Numbered from the stretch's first letter, positions 1 through 8,357 are shown. The stretch is DNA of 44,554 nucleotides from Treponema sp. (GCA_031268385.1 JAIRXH010000061.1:1-44554), one strand, 5' to 3'. Numbers and translations: made by a program. The notes: a model not told the origin generated them from the letters alone.

Positions 1-78
1 AACTTGTGGCTAATCAGCGTTGCCCTGTTATTTTTCTCGTTTTCCTGCGGAAAACTGCGAAAAATCTATAATTTTGTA

Positions 79-112
79 GCACTGATTTATTCGCATTCGA
101 ATAAATCAGTGC
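79..112. repeat. Dispersed 34-bp palindrome, copy 1
   Basis: A perfect inverted repeat with 15-bp arms GCACTGATTTATTCG / CGAATAAATCAGTGC and the 4-nt loop CATT, followed by CTTCC. It lies in the non-coding leader 127 bp upstream of the GRE1 promoter. Three related copies occur at 3680, 9928 and 27566, all intergenic. No T-run follows it, so it does not look like an intrinsic terminator. The other sequence in 1-287 holds a 12-bp palindrome TCCGAATTCGGA (178-189) and the GRE1 promoter; I see no gene there. Confidence 0.9.
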
Positions 113-214
113 TTCCTTAACAGGCGTTACCCCAATTGGCCCGCGTGGTCCGTGGGGCCTGTGTGGTCTGTGGTTACTCCGAATTCGGAATTACCGCGGA
201 AAATGATTATTTTC

Positions 215-265
215 TTGACAGATCCAAAAAACCAAACGTATAATTATTGGTTAAACGCGAATTCC
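215..265 (+). promoter_or_regulatory. Sigma70-type promoter and downstream element of GRE1
   Basis: TTGACA (215-220), an 18-bp spacer and TATAAT (239-244) form an almost consensus promoter 44 bp before the GRE1 start. The -10 box runs into a 27-bp stretch (239-265) beginning TATAATTATTGGT and ending GAATTCC. This stretch is repeated nearly base for base at the promoter of the binding-protein gene (3776-3801). The shared downstream part may be an operator, which is an inference. Confidence 0.8.
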
Positions 266-287
266 GGCGCTTTTTAGGGGGGAAATC

Positions 288-2711
288 ATGAAAACGGTTA
301 AAGATTCCGTTAACGCCGTTCAGGTTGACAGGACGCTGCTGTTAAAGGCGTCTGTGGAAAACATGATGGACGCGGGCGTCAGAAAGACAACTTTTTATTC
401 GCTTGCGGGAGCATCGCTCAGGCGTACCGAAGGGGAACCCAAACAGATACGGCGGGCAAAGGCGTTCGCGTACCTGCTGGACATGGTAAAGCTTGAGGTT
501 CATCCCCATGAACTCCTGGCGGGAAGCATCAGCGGCATGTGGCCGGTTGATCCGCACAAGCCGGACTACGAAGAACAATACAAAGAAGCGGTGGCGGCAA
601 TCGAAGCAAAGATACACCTGAAACCGGGGGACAAACCGCGTAAAATCCGGGGTCTGGTCGGCATGACCTCCGAACCGCCCAAAGGCATGCCTTCACGTTT
701 TGCCATGATGGCCCGCGATCACTTTGACGCCAACATCGATTTCCGGCGCCTGCAGAAAATAATCGGGGAGATGCGGGAAAAATACGCGGGGCAGGACGGC
801 ATAAGTCCCGCGGAAATTTCCGGCATGATGGAACACCTGTTTACCTACGATTACGGCGAAGATACCGATCTGTACTGGGATTTCAACTGGTATTCGGCAA
901 ACCACATCAGTTTGAATTACGAAAAGGTTATCAACGAAGGATGGGCCGCCATTCTGGCCGATATTGAAAAACGGCTCCAATCCGGGGATCCCGAAAAAAA
1001 GGAGTTTTACACCGCCGCCCGCATTGCCGTCAAAGCGGTTATACGGTACATCAAACGGTACGCCGGCGTCTGTCTTGACGCGGCGGCAAAAGAACGTGAC
1101 GGCAGGCGGGCCAAAGAACTCGGGGAAACAGGAGAAAGGCTCAACAGGATAGCCGCCGAAAAGGCGTCGTCCTTTAAAGACGCCATGCAGCTTCTGTGGA
1201 TTACCCACATCATCGCCAATACCCAGCTCGGCTGCGCCCTGTCCTTTGCCCGTTTTGACCAGTACATGTTTCCTTTTTATGACGCGGATATCAAAAGCGG
1301 CCGGATCACCGGCAAAGAAGTTCAGGATTATCTGTGCTGCATGTTCCTCAAGGTGAACGAACCCAAAATGCGTACCGTACAAAGCATGACCCTTGGGGGA
1401 ACGACCATCGATGGAAAGGACGCCTGCAACGAACTTACCCGGCAGGTTCTCACAGCCGCCCGCGTCGTAAAACTGCCCTACCCCAACATAGCCCTCCGTG
1501 TGGCGAAAGACATAACCCCCCAGTGGGCGTATGACCAGGCGATGGAAACAATCAAATGCGGCTTCGGCATGCCCATGCTGGTAAACGACGATGTATGGAT
1601 AAAAAATTTTGTTGAACTGGGATTGAAGATCGAAGACGCGCGGGATTACTACAACATGGGCTGCGTCGAAATGCTTGTACAGCACAGGCACGCCGGCTGG
1701 TATTACCCCGGACACAAATTCGTAAACTCCTTTCCCCTGATGCTCCGGGAAGCGCTCGTTCCCCATCAAAAGGGGGAACGCCGCTTTGACTCTTTTGACG
1801 GCATTCTGTCCGCCGTCAGGGAAAAAATTGCCGCGGAAATTCGTGATTTCAAAATACGGCCCGGACAGGAATTCAGCACCAGTACAGGCTATGATCCGTT
1901 TGGGTCCGTTTTGACGGACGGCTGCCTTGAACGCGGCATGGACATGTGCCGGGGCGGAGCGGAAATTCCGGCCCATATCGCTATATGGGGACAGGGTTTC
2001 GGCACCATGGTCGATTCCCTCGCGGCGATTAAAACACTGGTCTTCGATCAAAAGAAACTGTCCCTGGACGCGCTGCTTGACGCGGTGGACAGAAATTTCG
2101 CGGGCGATGAAGTGCTCCGTCAGTACATCCTGAATTCGGTTCCCCATTTCGGAAACGATATTGAATGGGTAGACGCCATGGCGTCGGACCTGTACAGCGT
2201 CTACACAACCGAAGTGTTCCGCCTCAACGACGGATCAACGCCGATGAAATACGTGAGTTCATTCTTCAGTTACACAAGCCATGTCAGCATCGGCGAAATT
2301 ACCCCCGCGACCCCGGACGGCCGTTTGAGCGGCGCCCCCCTGAGCGACAATCTTGGGCCCGGTCAGGGGCGGGACATTGAGGGGCCGACAAAGCTCATGA
2401 ATTCACTGCTCAAGCTGGATTACGGGAAGCTGAACGGCGCCGTCGCGACAAATCTCAAGGTAAGCGCGAATCTGTTTAACACCCAGGGCGGAATGAAGGC
2501 GCTCGAAGATCTGCTTCTTGCCTATATGAGGGCGGGAGGTCCCCAGATACAGGTAAATTTTGTCCGCCGCGAAGATCTGCTTGACGCCCAGCTTGATCCG
2601 GTAAAATACCGTGACATTGTGGTCCGCATCGCGGGGTTCTGCGAGTATTTTGTCAACCTTGATATCGGACAGCAGGAAGAAATTATCGCCCGGACGGAAC
2701 ATTCGGCGTAA
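288..2711 (+). CDS. Glycyl radical enzyme of the pyruvate formate-lyase/diol dehydratase superfamily (GRE1)
   Basis: An 807-aa protein, the normal full length for the superfamily. The C-terminal glycyl radical box is RIAGFCEYF with the radical glycine at G783. The active-site thiyl cysteine lies in GCVEM (C459), with E461 in the place of the general base used by dehydratase/lyase members. It lacks the adjacent Cys-Cys pair of true pyruvate formate-lyase, so it is more likely a C-O, C-N or C-C lyase or dehydratase. The usual proline after GCVE is methionine here. The start is fixed by AGGGGGGAAATC just upstream of ATG. The activase gene follows after 22 bp, and a sugar importer lies next. A paralogue, GRE2, lies at 11036-13462; over the last 133 residues I count about 68% identity. 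The substrate cannot be read from the sequence; the context suggests a sugar, polyol or phosphorylated derivative. Confidence 0.93.
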   Translation: MKTVKDSVNAVQVDRTLLLKASVENMMDAGVRKTTFYSLAGASLRRTEGEPKQIRRAKAFAYLLDMVKLEVHPHELLAGSISGMWPVDPHKPDYEEQYKEAVAAIEAKIHLKPGDKPRKIRGLVGMTSEPPKGMPSRFAMMARDHFDANIDFRRLQKIIGEMREKYAGQDGISPAEISGMMEHLFTYDYGEDTDLYWDFNWYSANHISLNYEKVINEGWAAILADIEKRLQSGDPEKKEFYTAARIAVKAVIRYIKRYAGVCLDAAAKERDGRRAKELGETGERLNRIAAEKASSFKDAMQLLWITHIIANTQLGCALSFARFDQYMFPFYDADIKSGRITGKEVQDYLCCMFLKVNEPKMRTVQSMTLGGTTIDGKDACNELTRQVLTAARVVKLPYPNIALRVAKDITPQWAYDQAMETIKCGFGMPMLVNDDVWIKNFVELGLKIEDARDYYNMGCVEMLVQHRHAGWYYPGHKFVNSFPLMLREALVPHQKGERRFDSFDGILSAVREKIAAEIRDFKIRPGQEFSTSTGYDPFGSVLTDGCLERGMDMCRGGAEIPAHIAIWGQGFGTMVDSLAAIKTLVFDQKKLSLDALLDAVDRNFAGDEVLRQYILNSVPHFGNDIEWVDAMASDLYSVYTTEVFRLNDGSTPMKYVSSFFSYTSHVSIGEITPATPDGRLSGAPLSDNLGPGQGRDIEGPTKLMNSLLKLDYGKLNGAVATNLKVSANLFNTQGGMKALEDLLLAYMRAGGPQIQVNFVRREDLLDAQLDPVKYRDIVVRIAGFCEYFVNLDIGQQEEIIARTEHSA

Positions 2712-2733
2712 GGAAAAAGGCTGCATACCCGGA

Positions 2734-3669
2734 ATGAAAATCGGAGAAGACATAACGGATGAAAACATACAGCGCAAGACAGGCAGCATATTCAATATTC
2801 AATTTTTCAGCGTCCATGACGGTCCCGGTATTCGTACCACGGTTTTCCTGAAAGGCTGTCCGCTTCGCTGCTTGTGGTGCCACAATCCCGAAGGCATTAA
2901 AAAACAAAAACACCTTGCCTTCGCGGAGAGGAAATGCATCAACTGCGGCGTCTGCGCGCAGGTCTGCCCCCAGGTCCATTCCTTTGACGGCGGAAAGCAT
3001 GTTGTGAACCGGGCGGCCTGCGCCATGCGGGGGGCCTGCGTTGACGCGTGCGCCGCCCGCGCCCTTGAAATTGTCGGCCGGGAAGCCAGCGTCGGGGAAA
3101 TAACCTCGGAAGTCATGCGGGAAAAGCGCTTTTATGAAGGCAGCGCAGGCGGCGTTACCGTATCGGGAGGAGAGCCTTCCATGCAGCCGGAATTCCTTTT
3201 CGCGCTGGTCAAAAACATCAAAAAAGAAAATATACATGTCGCGCTTGAATCAAGCGGCTTCTGCGATTATTCGGTTCTGGAGGCCGTGCTGCCCTACGTC
3301 GATCTTTTTTTGTATGACTGCAAAGAAACAGATCCCGAACTGCACAGAAAGTTTACCGGGGTGGACAACAAACTGATCCTGGAAAATCTGCGGAATCTCT
3401 ACAAAGCGGGCGCACGGATACGGTTGCGCTGTCCTCTTGTCCGCGGTTTGAACGACAGGGACGATCACTTCAGGGGAATCGCCGCCCTTTCAAAAGAAAT
3501 GGACGGGCTTGAGGGCGTGGAAATTCTGCCCTACCATAAACTTGCCGCGTCCAAGGCAGATCGCATGGGTCTTGAGCGGCAGGATGAATACGAACAGATC
3601 CCGAGGGAAGAATCGGACAGGTGGACCGATAAAGTTCGTGAATACGGCGGAAGGGTTATTGTTTCCTGA
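2734..3669 (+). CDS. Glycyl radical enzyme activating protein (radical SAM)
   Basis: A 311-aa protein that uses S-adenosylmethionine and a [4Fe-4S] cluster to place the radical on the GRE glycine. The radical-SAM motif CPLRCLWC (C42, C46, C49) is preceded by FSVHDGPGIRTTVFLKG, typical of PFL-activase relatives. A ferredoxin-like insert follows: a complete CxxCxxCxxxC set at C68, C71, C74, C78, then a second set at C96, C102, C106 in which the expected second cysteine is Arg99. The start chosen is the ATG at 2734, because the open frame further upstream overlaps GRE1 and carries no family sequence; AAGGAAAAAGG lies 13 nt upstream. It is co-transcribed with GRE1 and is the only activase in the window, so it may also serve GRE2. 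Confidence 0.93.
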   Translation: MKIGEDITDENIQRKTGSIFNIQFFSVHDGPGIRTTVFLKGCPLRCLWCHNPEGIKKQKHLAFAERKCINCGVCAQVCPQVHSFDGGKHVVNRAACAMRGACVDACAARALEIVGREASVGEITSEVMREKRFYEGSAGGVTVSGGEPSMQPEFLFALVKNIKKENIHVALESSGFCDYSVLEAVLPYVDLFLYDCKETDPELHRKFTGVDNKLILENLRNLYKAGARIRLRCPLVRGLNDRDDHFRGIAALSKEMDGLEGVEILPYHKLAASKADRMGLERQDEYEQIPREESDRWTDKVREYGGRVIVS

Positions 3670-3679
3670 CGTTAAAACA

Positions 3680-3713
3680 GCACTGATTTATTCGTATTCG
3701 AATAAATCAGTGC
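3680..3713. repeat. Dispersed 34-bp palindrome, copy 2
   Basis: The same perfect 15-bp arms as copy 1 (GCACTGATTTATTCG / CGAATAAATCAGTGC) with the loop TATT instead of CATT, followed by CTTCCCTGG. It begins 10 bp after the activase stop codon and lies ahead of the intrinsic terminator at 3722. Confidence 0.9.
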
Positions 3714-3721
3714 TTCCCTGG

Positions 3722-3750
3722 AAAAAACGCGCCGTTTTTTTTATTTTTTT
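3722..3750 (+). terminator. Intrinsic terminator of the GRE1-activase operon
   Basis: AAAAAACG (3722-3729), loop CGC, CGTTTTTT (3733-3740), then TTATTTTTTT. The stem is A/T-rich with a small G/C centre and a long T-run, consistent with a weak-to-moderate rho-independent terminator separating the enzyme operon from the transporter operon. Confidence 0.55.
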
Positions 3751-3751
3751 G

Positions 3752-3801
3752 TTGACAGCCCGGAAAAGCAGGACATATAATTATTGGTAAAATTGAATTC
3801 C
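3752..3801 (+). promoter_or_regulatory. Promoter of the transporter operon with the shared downstream element
   Basis: TTGACA (3752-3757), an 18-bp spacer and TATAAT (3776-3781), followed by the same TATAATTATTGGT...GAATTCC stretch as at the GRE1 promoter. The match implies that the enzyme and transporter operons respond to the same signal; the regulator is not identified in the window. Confidence 0.8.
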
Positions 3802-3826
3802 AACATTTATTACAGGAGGATCTGCG

Positions 3827-5056
3827 ATGAAAACAACGGTAAAGATTCTTTTTCTTGCGTTGATCGTTTTAACGGCCGCGGGAGCGGTATTCGCCGGGCC
3901 CAGTTCCCAGGGGGGTAAAACCAGAATCGAGTTTGTCAGCCTGAAGCGGGAAGCCGTCGACATCATGAACAAGCTTATTGCGGATTTCGAGGCGGAGAAT
4001 CCTACAATAGATGTAGAACAGACTATTGTACCGGATCCCGAACGGGTTCTTACCACGCGCATGGCTTCCAACGATGTGCCGGATCTGTTCTCCCAATGGC
4101 CTACGGTAAACTTTCAGCAGCGGGTTGACGCGGGACATATAGCGGATATATCGGATCTTCCGGCGATACGGAACATCAAAGACGACGCCCTCAAGGTGAC
4201 CCGGTACAAAGGAAAAGACTGGCTTATCCCCATTTCCTACAATACCATGGGCGTTTGGTACAACAAGGACATATTTGCCAGGTACAATATCGCCGTCCCG
4301 ACAACATGGGCGGAATTTATCAATGCCTGCAAGACCCTCAAGGCCAACAACATCACGCCGGCGCTGATCTGCGGCAAGGAACTGGAGCCGACGCGGCAGG
4401 ATATGTGCGTGTATCTCCTGACCGTTCCCGATTATGACGCTCTCCAGGCCGACTGGGCCGCCCGCAGGGTGGATCTGAACAAGCCCTACGGAAATCAGCT
4501 TCGGGACATGGCCAGGCGTATTGTGGAATACCAATCCTACGCCCAAGCCGATGTCATTGGTTCCGGCCGCGATCAGCTCCGCGCGGACTTTGCCTCCGGC
4601 AGGGCCGCCATGTACATCGAGGGAAGCTGGTGTATTCCTACCTTTGAGGCGGCGAATCCGAACCTGAATTTCTCCCTGATGCCGCTGCCCGCGGTGAACG
4701 CCGCCGATACCAGAGTAACGGCCTTCCCCGGCGACTTTGCCATAACCATGGCGTCTTCCGCCAAATACCCCGCGGAATCGAGGAAATTCCTTGAATTTAT
4801 AACAACCCCCGCCGCGGCTACCTACTATGCCCAGAAGGACGGTTCCATCTCCTGTATCAAGGGCGTCACCTATGTCGCTCCGCAGTTGGCGGATCAGCAG
4901 AAGGTCATCGACGGCGGCCGCAGCAGATCGCCGGCGGACGTTATCTGGACAACCAAACAACAGGACGATATAGGCGCGGCGCTTCAGAATCTCTACATGA
5001 CAGGCGACATCGAGAAATTTGTGACAACTTTGCAGAGCGTCTGGAATAACGGCTAA
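3827..5056 (+). CDS. Extracellular sugar-binding protein of a CUT1 ABC importer (family 1 SBP)
   Basis: A 409-aa periplasmic solute-binding protein. The N-terminus MKTTVKILFLALIVLTAAG is a signal peptide with likely cleavage after AVFA; no lipobox cysteine is present, so it is probably soluble or tethered in another way. The mature region has the family-1 features: a substrate-domain start 'TRIEFVSLKRE', 'ASNDVPDLF', and the central 'GRAAMYIEGSW' motif of sugar-binding SBPs. The start is supported by ACAGGAGGATCTGCG before ATG. It leads an operon with two permeases and an isomerase-like gene, and shares promoter sequence with GRE1. The ligand is unknown. Confidence 0.93.
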   Translation: MKTTVKILFLALIVLTAAGAVFAGPSSQGGKTRIEFVSLKREAVDIMNKLIADFEAENPTIDVEQTIVPDPERVLTTRMASNDVPDLFSQWPTVNFQQRVDAGHIADISDLPAIRNIKDDALKVTRYKGKDWLIPISYNTMGVWYNKDIFARYNIAVPTTWAEFINACKTLKANNITPALICGKELEPTRQDMCVYLLTVPDYDALQADWAARRVDLNKPYGNQLRDMARRIVEYQSYAQADVIGSGRDQLRADFASGRAAMYIEGSWCIPTFEAANPNLNFSLMPLPAVNAADTRVTAFPGDFAITMASSAKYPAESRKFLEFITTPAAATYYAQKDGSISCIKGVTYVAPQLADQQKVIDGGRSRSPADVIWTTKQQDDIGAALQNLYMTGDIEKFVTTLQSVWNNG

Positions 5057-5070
5057 TCTTCCCTTAAAAA

Positions 5071-5104
5071 AGAGGCCATGGGAAACGCTATGGTCTCTTT
5101 TTTT
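5071..5104 (+). terminator. Hairpin with T-run after the binding-protein gene
   Basis: AGAGGCCAT (5071-5079) pairs with ATGGTCTCT (5090-5098) with one G-U pair, and seven T residues follow. It lies 15 bp after the binding-protein stop and before the permeases. This position is typical of an attenuating or partial terminator that keeps binding-protein mRNA in excess over permease mRNA. Confidence 0.75.
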
Positions 5105-5133
5105 GTGTTTACGGCCGTTGTTATAAAACAAGC

Positions 5134-5169
5134 GGGTCTTTTTCAAAACTCCGGTTTTGAAAAAGACCC
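5134..5169. repeat. Perfect 16-bp-arm hairpin
   Basis: GGGTCTTTTTCAAAAC (5134-5149), loop TCCG, GTTTTGAAAAAGACCC (5154-5169). The arms are fully complementary. No T-run follows, so it is not a standard terminator. It lies just upstream of the permease start and argues against any earlier permease start codon. It could stabilise or block mRNA, or be a remnant of a mobile repeat. Confidence 0.85.
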
Positions 5170-5234
5170 CGGATGTAACGGGAAAAACCGCGCTTCTGGC
5201 CGGGTTTTCCAGGGGCAATAAGGGGACGCAAGAC

Positions 5235-6125
5235 ATGAAAAAATCCTGGAGAAACACAAAAAAAACGGGGTATTTTCTTTTTTCATTTCCGGTGCTCCTC
5301 CTTTTTATTGTTCTCTATGGCATTCCCATGGTGCGGGGCGTACTCTACAGTTTTACCAACTGGAACGGATTGTCCAAAACCTACAAATTTATTGGTTTTA
5401 ATAATTATGTCCAGATTTTTACCACTCCCCGTATTATTAACTCCATGGGATTTACCGTACGGTATACCATTCTTCTGGTACTGTCCGTGATGGTTTTGGC
5501 CCTTGTACTGGCGCTGATGGTAACGTACGCTATCGGCCCCCGGTTCAAGACTTTTTTCCGCTCCATGTTTTTTGCCCCGGTAGTATTGAGCCTTATCACC
5601 GTAGGTCTTATTTTCAACGAAATTTTTTACCGGATACTTCCCCAGTTTGGAAGGATGATAGGCAGCGAGATTCTGTCCAGAAACATTCTGGGAAATCCGA
5701 AAACGGTTATCTTTGGCATCCTTATTGTCAACATCTGGCAGGGGGTCGGCATTCCTTTTGTCATGATACTGGCGGGTCTTCAAAATGTTCCCCAGGATCT
5801 CTACGAGGCGGCGATCATTGACGGGGCGAACGCCATACAGGTATTCCGGAAGATCACCATTCCGTTCATCCTGCCCGTGCTCAATGTCGCCTTTGTACTT
5901 ACCCTCAAAAACGGTTTAACCGTTTTTGAGTACATCCAGGCCATGACCGACGGGGGTCCCGCAAGGACAAGCGAGTCTGTGGGCTATCTGATCTACAAAA
6001 TAGCCTTTTGGGAAGTCCAGATGAACAGCGCCATGGCTGTTTCGGTGGTGCTCTTAATCGTAATTTCCATGGTCTCCCTGGCCCAGATCAAACTCAGCTC
6101 CCGTTTTGAGGTAGGACAGCTATGA
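5235..6125 (+). CDS. ABC sugar permease, MalF/UgpA-type (CUT1)
   Basis: A 296-aa inner-membrane permease with about six hydrophobic segments, the first at residues 10-32. The cytoplasmic EAA loop that contacts the ATPase reads LYEAAIIDGANAIQVFRKI. The ATG at 5235 is chosen because AAGGGG lies about 9 nt upstream and the upstream in-frame region is occupied by the perfect hairpin at 5134-5169. It overlaps the next permease by 4 nt (ATGA), which implies translational coupling. No ATPase gene is adjacent. Confidence 0.93.
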   Translation: MKKSWRNTKKTGYFLFSFPVLLLFIVLYGIPMVRGVLYSFTNWNGLSKTYKFIGFNNYVQIFTTPRIINSMGFTVRYTILLVLSVMVLALVLALMVTYAIGPRFKTFFRSMFFAPVVLSLITVGLIFNEIFYRILPQFGRMIGSEILSRNILGNPKTVIFGILIVNIWQGVGIPFVMILAGLQNVPQDLYEAAIIDGANAIQVFRKITIPFILPVLNVAFVLTLKNGLTVFEYIQAMTDGGPARTSESVGYLIYKIAFWEVQMNSAMAVSVVLLIVISMVSLAQIKLSSRFEVGQL

Positions 6126-6952
6126 AAAAAGTACGGCCTGTAACCGTTATAGCTTATGTGGTCGCTGTCGTAACGGTATTGCTGGTACTGTTTCCTCTTT
6201 ACCTCACCGCCGCGGTAGCCTTTAAAACTCCCGAACAGTCCGCGCAAAACTTTTTTTCCCCGCCAACGTCGTTTTACTTTGAAAATTTCAAAAAGGTAAT
6301 GAGCGACAGGTATTTTTTCAACTATTTTTTCAATTCTTTTTTTATAACGCTGTTTTCCGTGGTGATCATCGCGGTGCTTATTCCCATGGTATCATTCTCC
6401 ATCGCCAGAAACGGCAGGAGCAAATACTACAAGGCCATGTACCTCTTCTTTGTAAGCGGCATCTTTGTTCCCTTTCAGGTTCTCATGGTGCCGCTGGCTC
6501 AATTCGCCTCCAGAACCAATCTGCTGAATCGTCACGGCCTGGTGCTTATCTATATCGCCTATTCCGTCTGTCAGGGGGCCTTTCTCTTTGTGGCCTACTA
6601 TAAATCGGTGCCCCTTGAACTTGAGGAGGCCGCCGAAATTGACGGCTGCGATCTGGTTCGTACTTTCTTTCTAATCATCTATCCCATTGTCAAACCCATG
6701 ACGGTGACTATCATCATCCTTAACACGCTGTGGATATGGAACGACTTTCTCCTGCCCCTTATTATTTTGAACAAACATGGGTCCTCGTGGACCATGCCCC
6801 TGTTCCAGTACAATTTCAAGTCCCAGTATACCGCGGACTACAATCTGGCTTTCGCGGCGTTCATGTTCTCCATTGTACCCATGCTTGTGTTCTACGCTTT
6901 TTTGCAGCGGTATATCATACAGGGACTTACGGCGGGTTCCGTCAAGAGTTAG
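6122..6952 (+). CDS. ABC sugar permease, MalG/UgpE-type (CUT1)
   Basis: A 276-aa partner permease with about six membrane segments. The EAA loop is LEEAAEIDGCDLVRTFFLIIYP, and the C-terminus 'RYIIQGLTAGSVK' is typical of MalG-like subunits. It begins inside the stop codon of the preceding permease. Together with the binding protein at 3827 it forms a CUT1 importer that lacks its own ATPase and presumably uses a shared MsmK/MalK-like ATPase encoded elsewhere. Confidence 0.93.
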   Translation: MKKVRPVTVIAYVVAVVTVLLVLFPLYLTAAVAFKTPEQSAQNFFSPPTSFYFENFKKVMSDRYFFNYFFNSFFITLFSVVIIAVLIPMVSFSIARNGRSKYYKAMYLFFVSGIFVPFQVLMVPLAQFASRTNLLNRHGLVLIYIAYSVCQGAFLFVAYYKSVPLELEEAAEIDGCDLVRTFFLIIYPIVKPMTVTIIILNTLWIWNDFLLPLIILNKHGSSWTMPLFQYNFKSQYTADYNLAFAAFMFSIVPMLVFYAFLQRYIIQGLTAGSVKS

Positions 6953-6968
6953 GGTAAAGGAGACTGTT

Positions 6969-8357
6969 ATGCTGAACAAAACCATTATTCTGGGCCTGGC
7001 GCCTGTCAAGCGAAGTTTTCTTGACATGAACGAAGCCGTGCGCCAGAAGGAAAAATTCACGGCGGTTATAGGGAAATTAAGGCCGGACCTTGTGAAGATT
7101 GTCAACATCGACGATCTCTGCGAAAACGGCATTGCCTGCCGGCCTGAAACCGTGCCCAGGGCCGTTGAAAAATTCAGGAACGCAAAGATAGACGCCCTGT
7201 TTGTGCCGTTCTGCGATTTTGGGGAAGAGTCGGTCGCGGCGGCCATTGCCGGCGCGTTCAGGGTCCCCACCCTGGTATGGGGAGCGCGGGATGAGCACCC
7301 CAATCTGCCTGAAAAGAGGGGCAGAGACACCCAATGCGGTATGTTCGCGGCGACAAAGGTACTCCGCCGCATGGGCGTTACCTACAGTTACATATACAAC
7401 GTACCGGCCGATACCGAAGATTTCAAACAGGGATACATCAACTTCATCAGGACCGCGGCGGTTGTAAGGGATATACGGGGTTTAAGGATAGGCAAGATAG
7501 GCGAGCGCCCTTCCCCTTTCATGAGCGTTCTCGCAAACGAGGCGGATCTCCTTGCCAGGTTCGGCATTTTGACCACGCCGATTTCCACCGCGTCAATAAT
7601 GGACGCGGGACTGAAACTCGCGGAAAGCGGTGACGATGAATTCAAGGCTTACCAGGAAAGTCTTAAAAAACGTTTTGACACGGGCAGGATGAAAGACGAA
7701 GACGTAAAAAAAACCGCGGGACTTGTCCTGGCGACAAAAAGGGCGCTCGAAGAAAATGACTGTTCCGCCGGCGCTTTTGAATGCTGGTCGGCTTTCCATT
7801 CCGTCTTCGGATTTACCCACTGCGTCGCCGTGGGCGATCTTGCCGATATGGGCGTTTCCCTTTCCTGTGAATGCGACGTTAACGGAACCGTTTCCATGGC
7901 CATGCTGCGGGCGGCGGCCCTGTACGATTCCCCGGCTTTTCTCGCCGACCTGACCATACGGCATCCGGAGAACGAAAACGCCGAATTGTTGTGGCACTGC
8001 GGCCCCTTCCCCTACTCCCTCAAGGCGCCGGATTCGGGAGCGGACCTTGTAGACGGACAGGAGTGGTTCAGGATGAAGGACGGCAATCTTACCCTGTGCC
8101 GCTTTGATGAAATGGACGGGAACTACAGTCTTTTTGCCGGAGAGGGAAAAACAACGGAGGGGCCCGCAACGACAGGCACCTATGTGTGGCTTGAGGTAGA
8201 CAACTGGAAACGGTGGGAAGAGAAACTCATTTTCGGCCCCTATATTCACCATATCGGAGGCGTTTACGGCAGGTATCTTCCGGTCCTGAGGGAAGCCGCC
8301 CGGTACATGGGCGTCAGCTTCGACAGCGCCCGGGAACAGGGGATACACAGCCTGTAG
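6969..8357 (+). CDS. L-fucose/L-arabinose isomerase-like protein (COG2407-type)
   Basis: A 462-aa protein resembling the fucose/arabinose isomerase superfamily, which interconverts aldoses and ketoses using a divalent metal. Candidate metal ligands are E271 in FECWSAF, D303 in CECDVNG and H427/H428 in YIHHIGG; these are my alignment-based inferences. The N-terminal half has the expected alternating alpha/beta pattern with 'DALFVPFCDFGEES' and 'PTLVWGARDE'. The ATG at 6969 is chosen for AAAGGAG 7 nt upstream; the longer frame runs antiparallel to no known domain. It is the last gene of the + transporter operon and converges, 29 bp apart, on the FGGY kinase. Isomerase plus kinase is a common pair for pentoses and 6-deoxyhexoses, but no aldolase is present here. 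Confidence 0.8.
   Translation: MLNKTIILGLAPVKRSFLDMNEAVRQKEKFTAVIGKLRPDLVKIVNIDDLCENGIACRPETVPRAVEKFRNAKIDALFVPFCDFGEESVAAAIAGAFRVPTLVWGARDEHPNLPEKRGRDTQCGMFAATKVLRRMGVTYSYIYNVPADTEDFKQGYINFIRTAAVVRDIRGLRIGKIGERPSPFMSVLANEADLLARFGILTTPISTASIMDAGLKLAESGDDEFKAYQESLKKRFDTGRMKDEDVKKTAGLVLATKRALEENDCSAGAFECWSAFHSVFGFTHCVAVGDLADMGVSLSCECDVNGTVSMAMLRAAALYDSPAFLADLTIRHPENENAELLWHCGPFPYSLKAPDSGADLVDGQEWFRMKDGNLTLCRFDEMDGNYSLFAGEGKTTEGPATTGTYVWLEVDNWKRWEEKLIFGPYIHHIGGVYGRYLPVLREAARYMGVSFDSAREQGIHSL

Noticed and set aside
121-175. GTGGTCCGTGG / GTGGTCTGTGG in the first 200 bp as a regulatory direct repeat
   Set aside because: The two units are short, imperfect and far from the promoter, with no second occurrence elsewhere in the window.
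693-2147. Long - strand open frame (about 480 codons) opposite GRE1
   Set aside because: No recognisable domain, no ribosome site, and it exactly mirrors the GRE1 coding frame; similar antisense frames occur opposite the binding protein (3869-5257) and the ECF protein (15025-18210).
288-3669. GRE1 and its activase as pyruvate formate-lyase (pflB/pflA)
   Set aside because: The active site has a single Cys in GCVE and no adjacent Cys-Cys pair; the activase has the ferredoxin-type insert seen in non-PFL activases.
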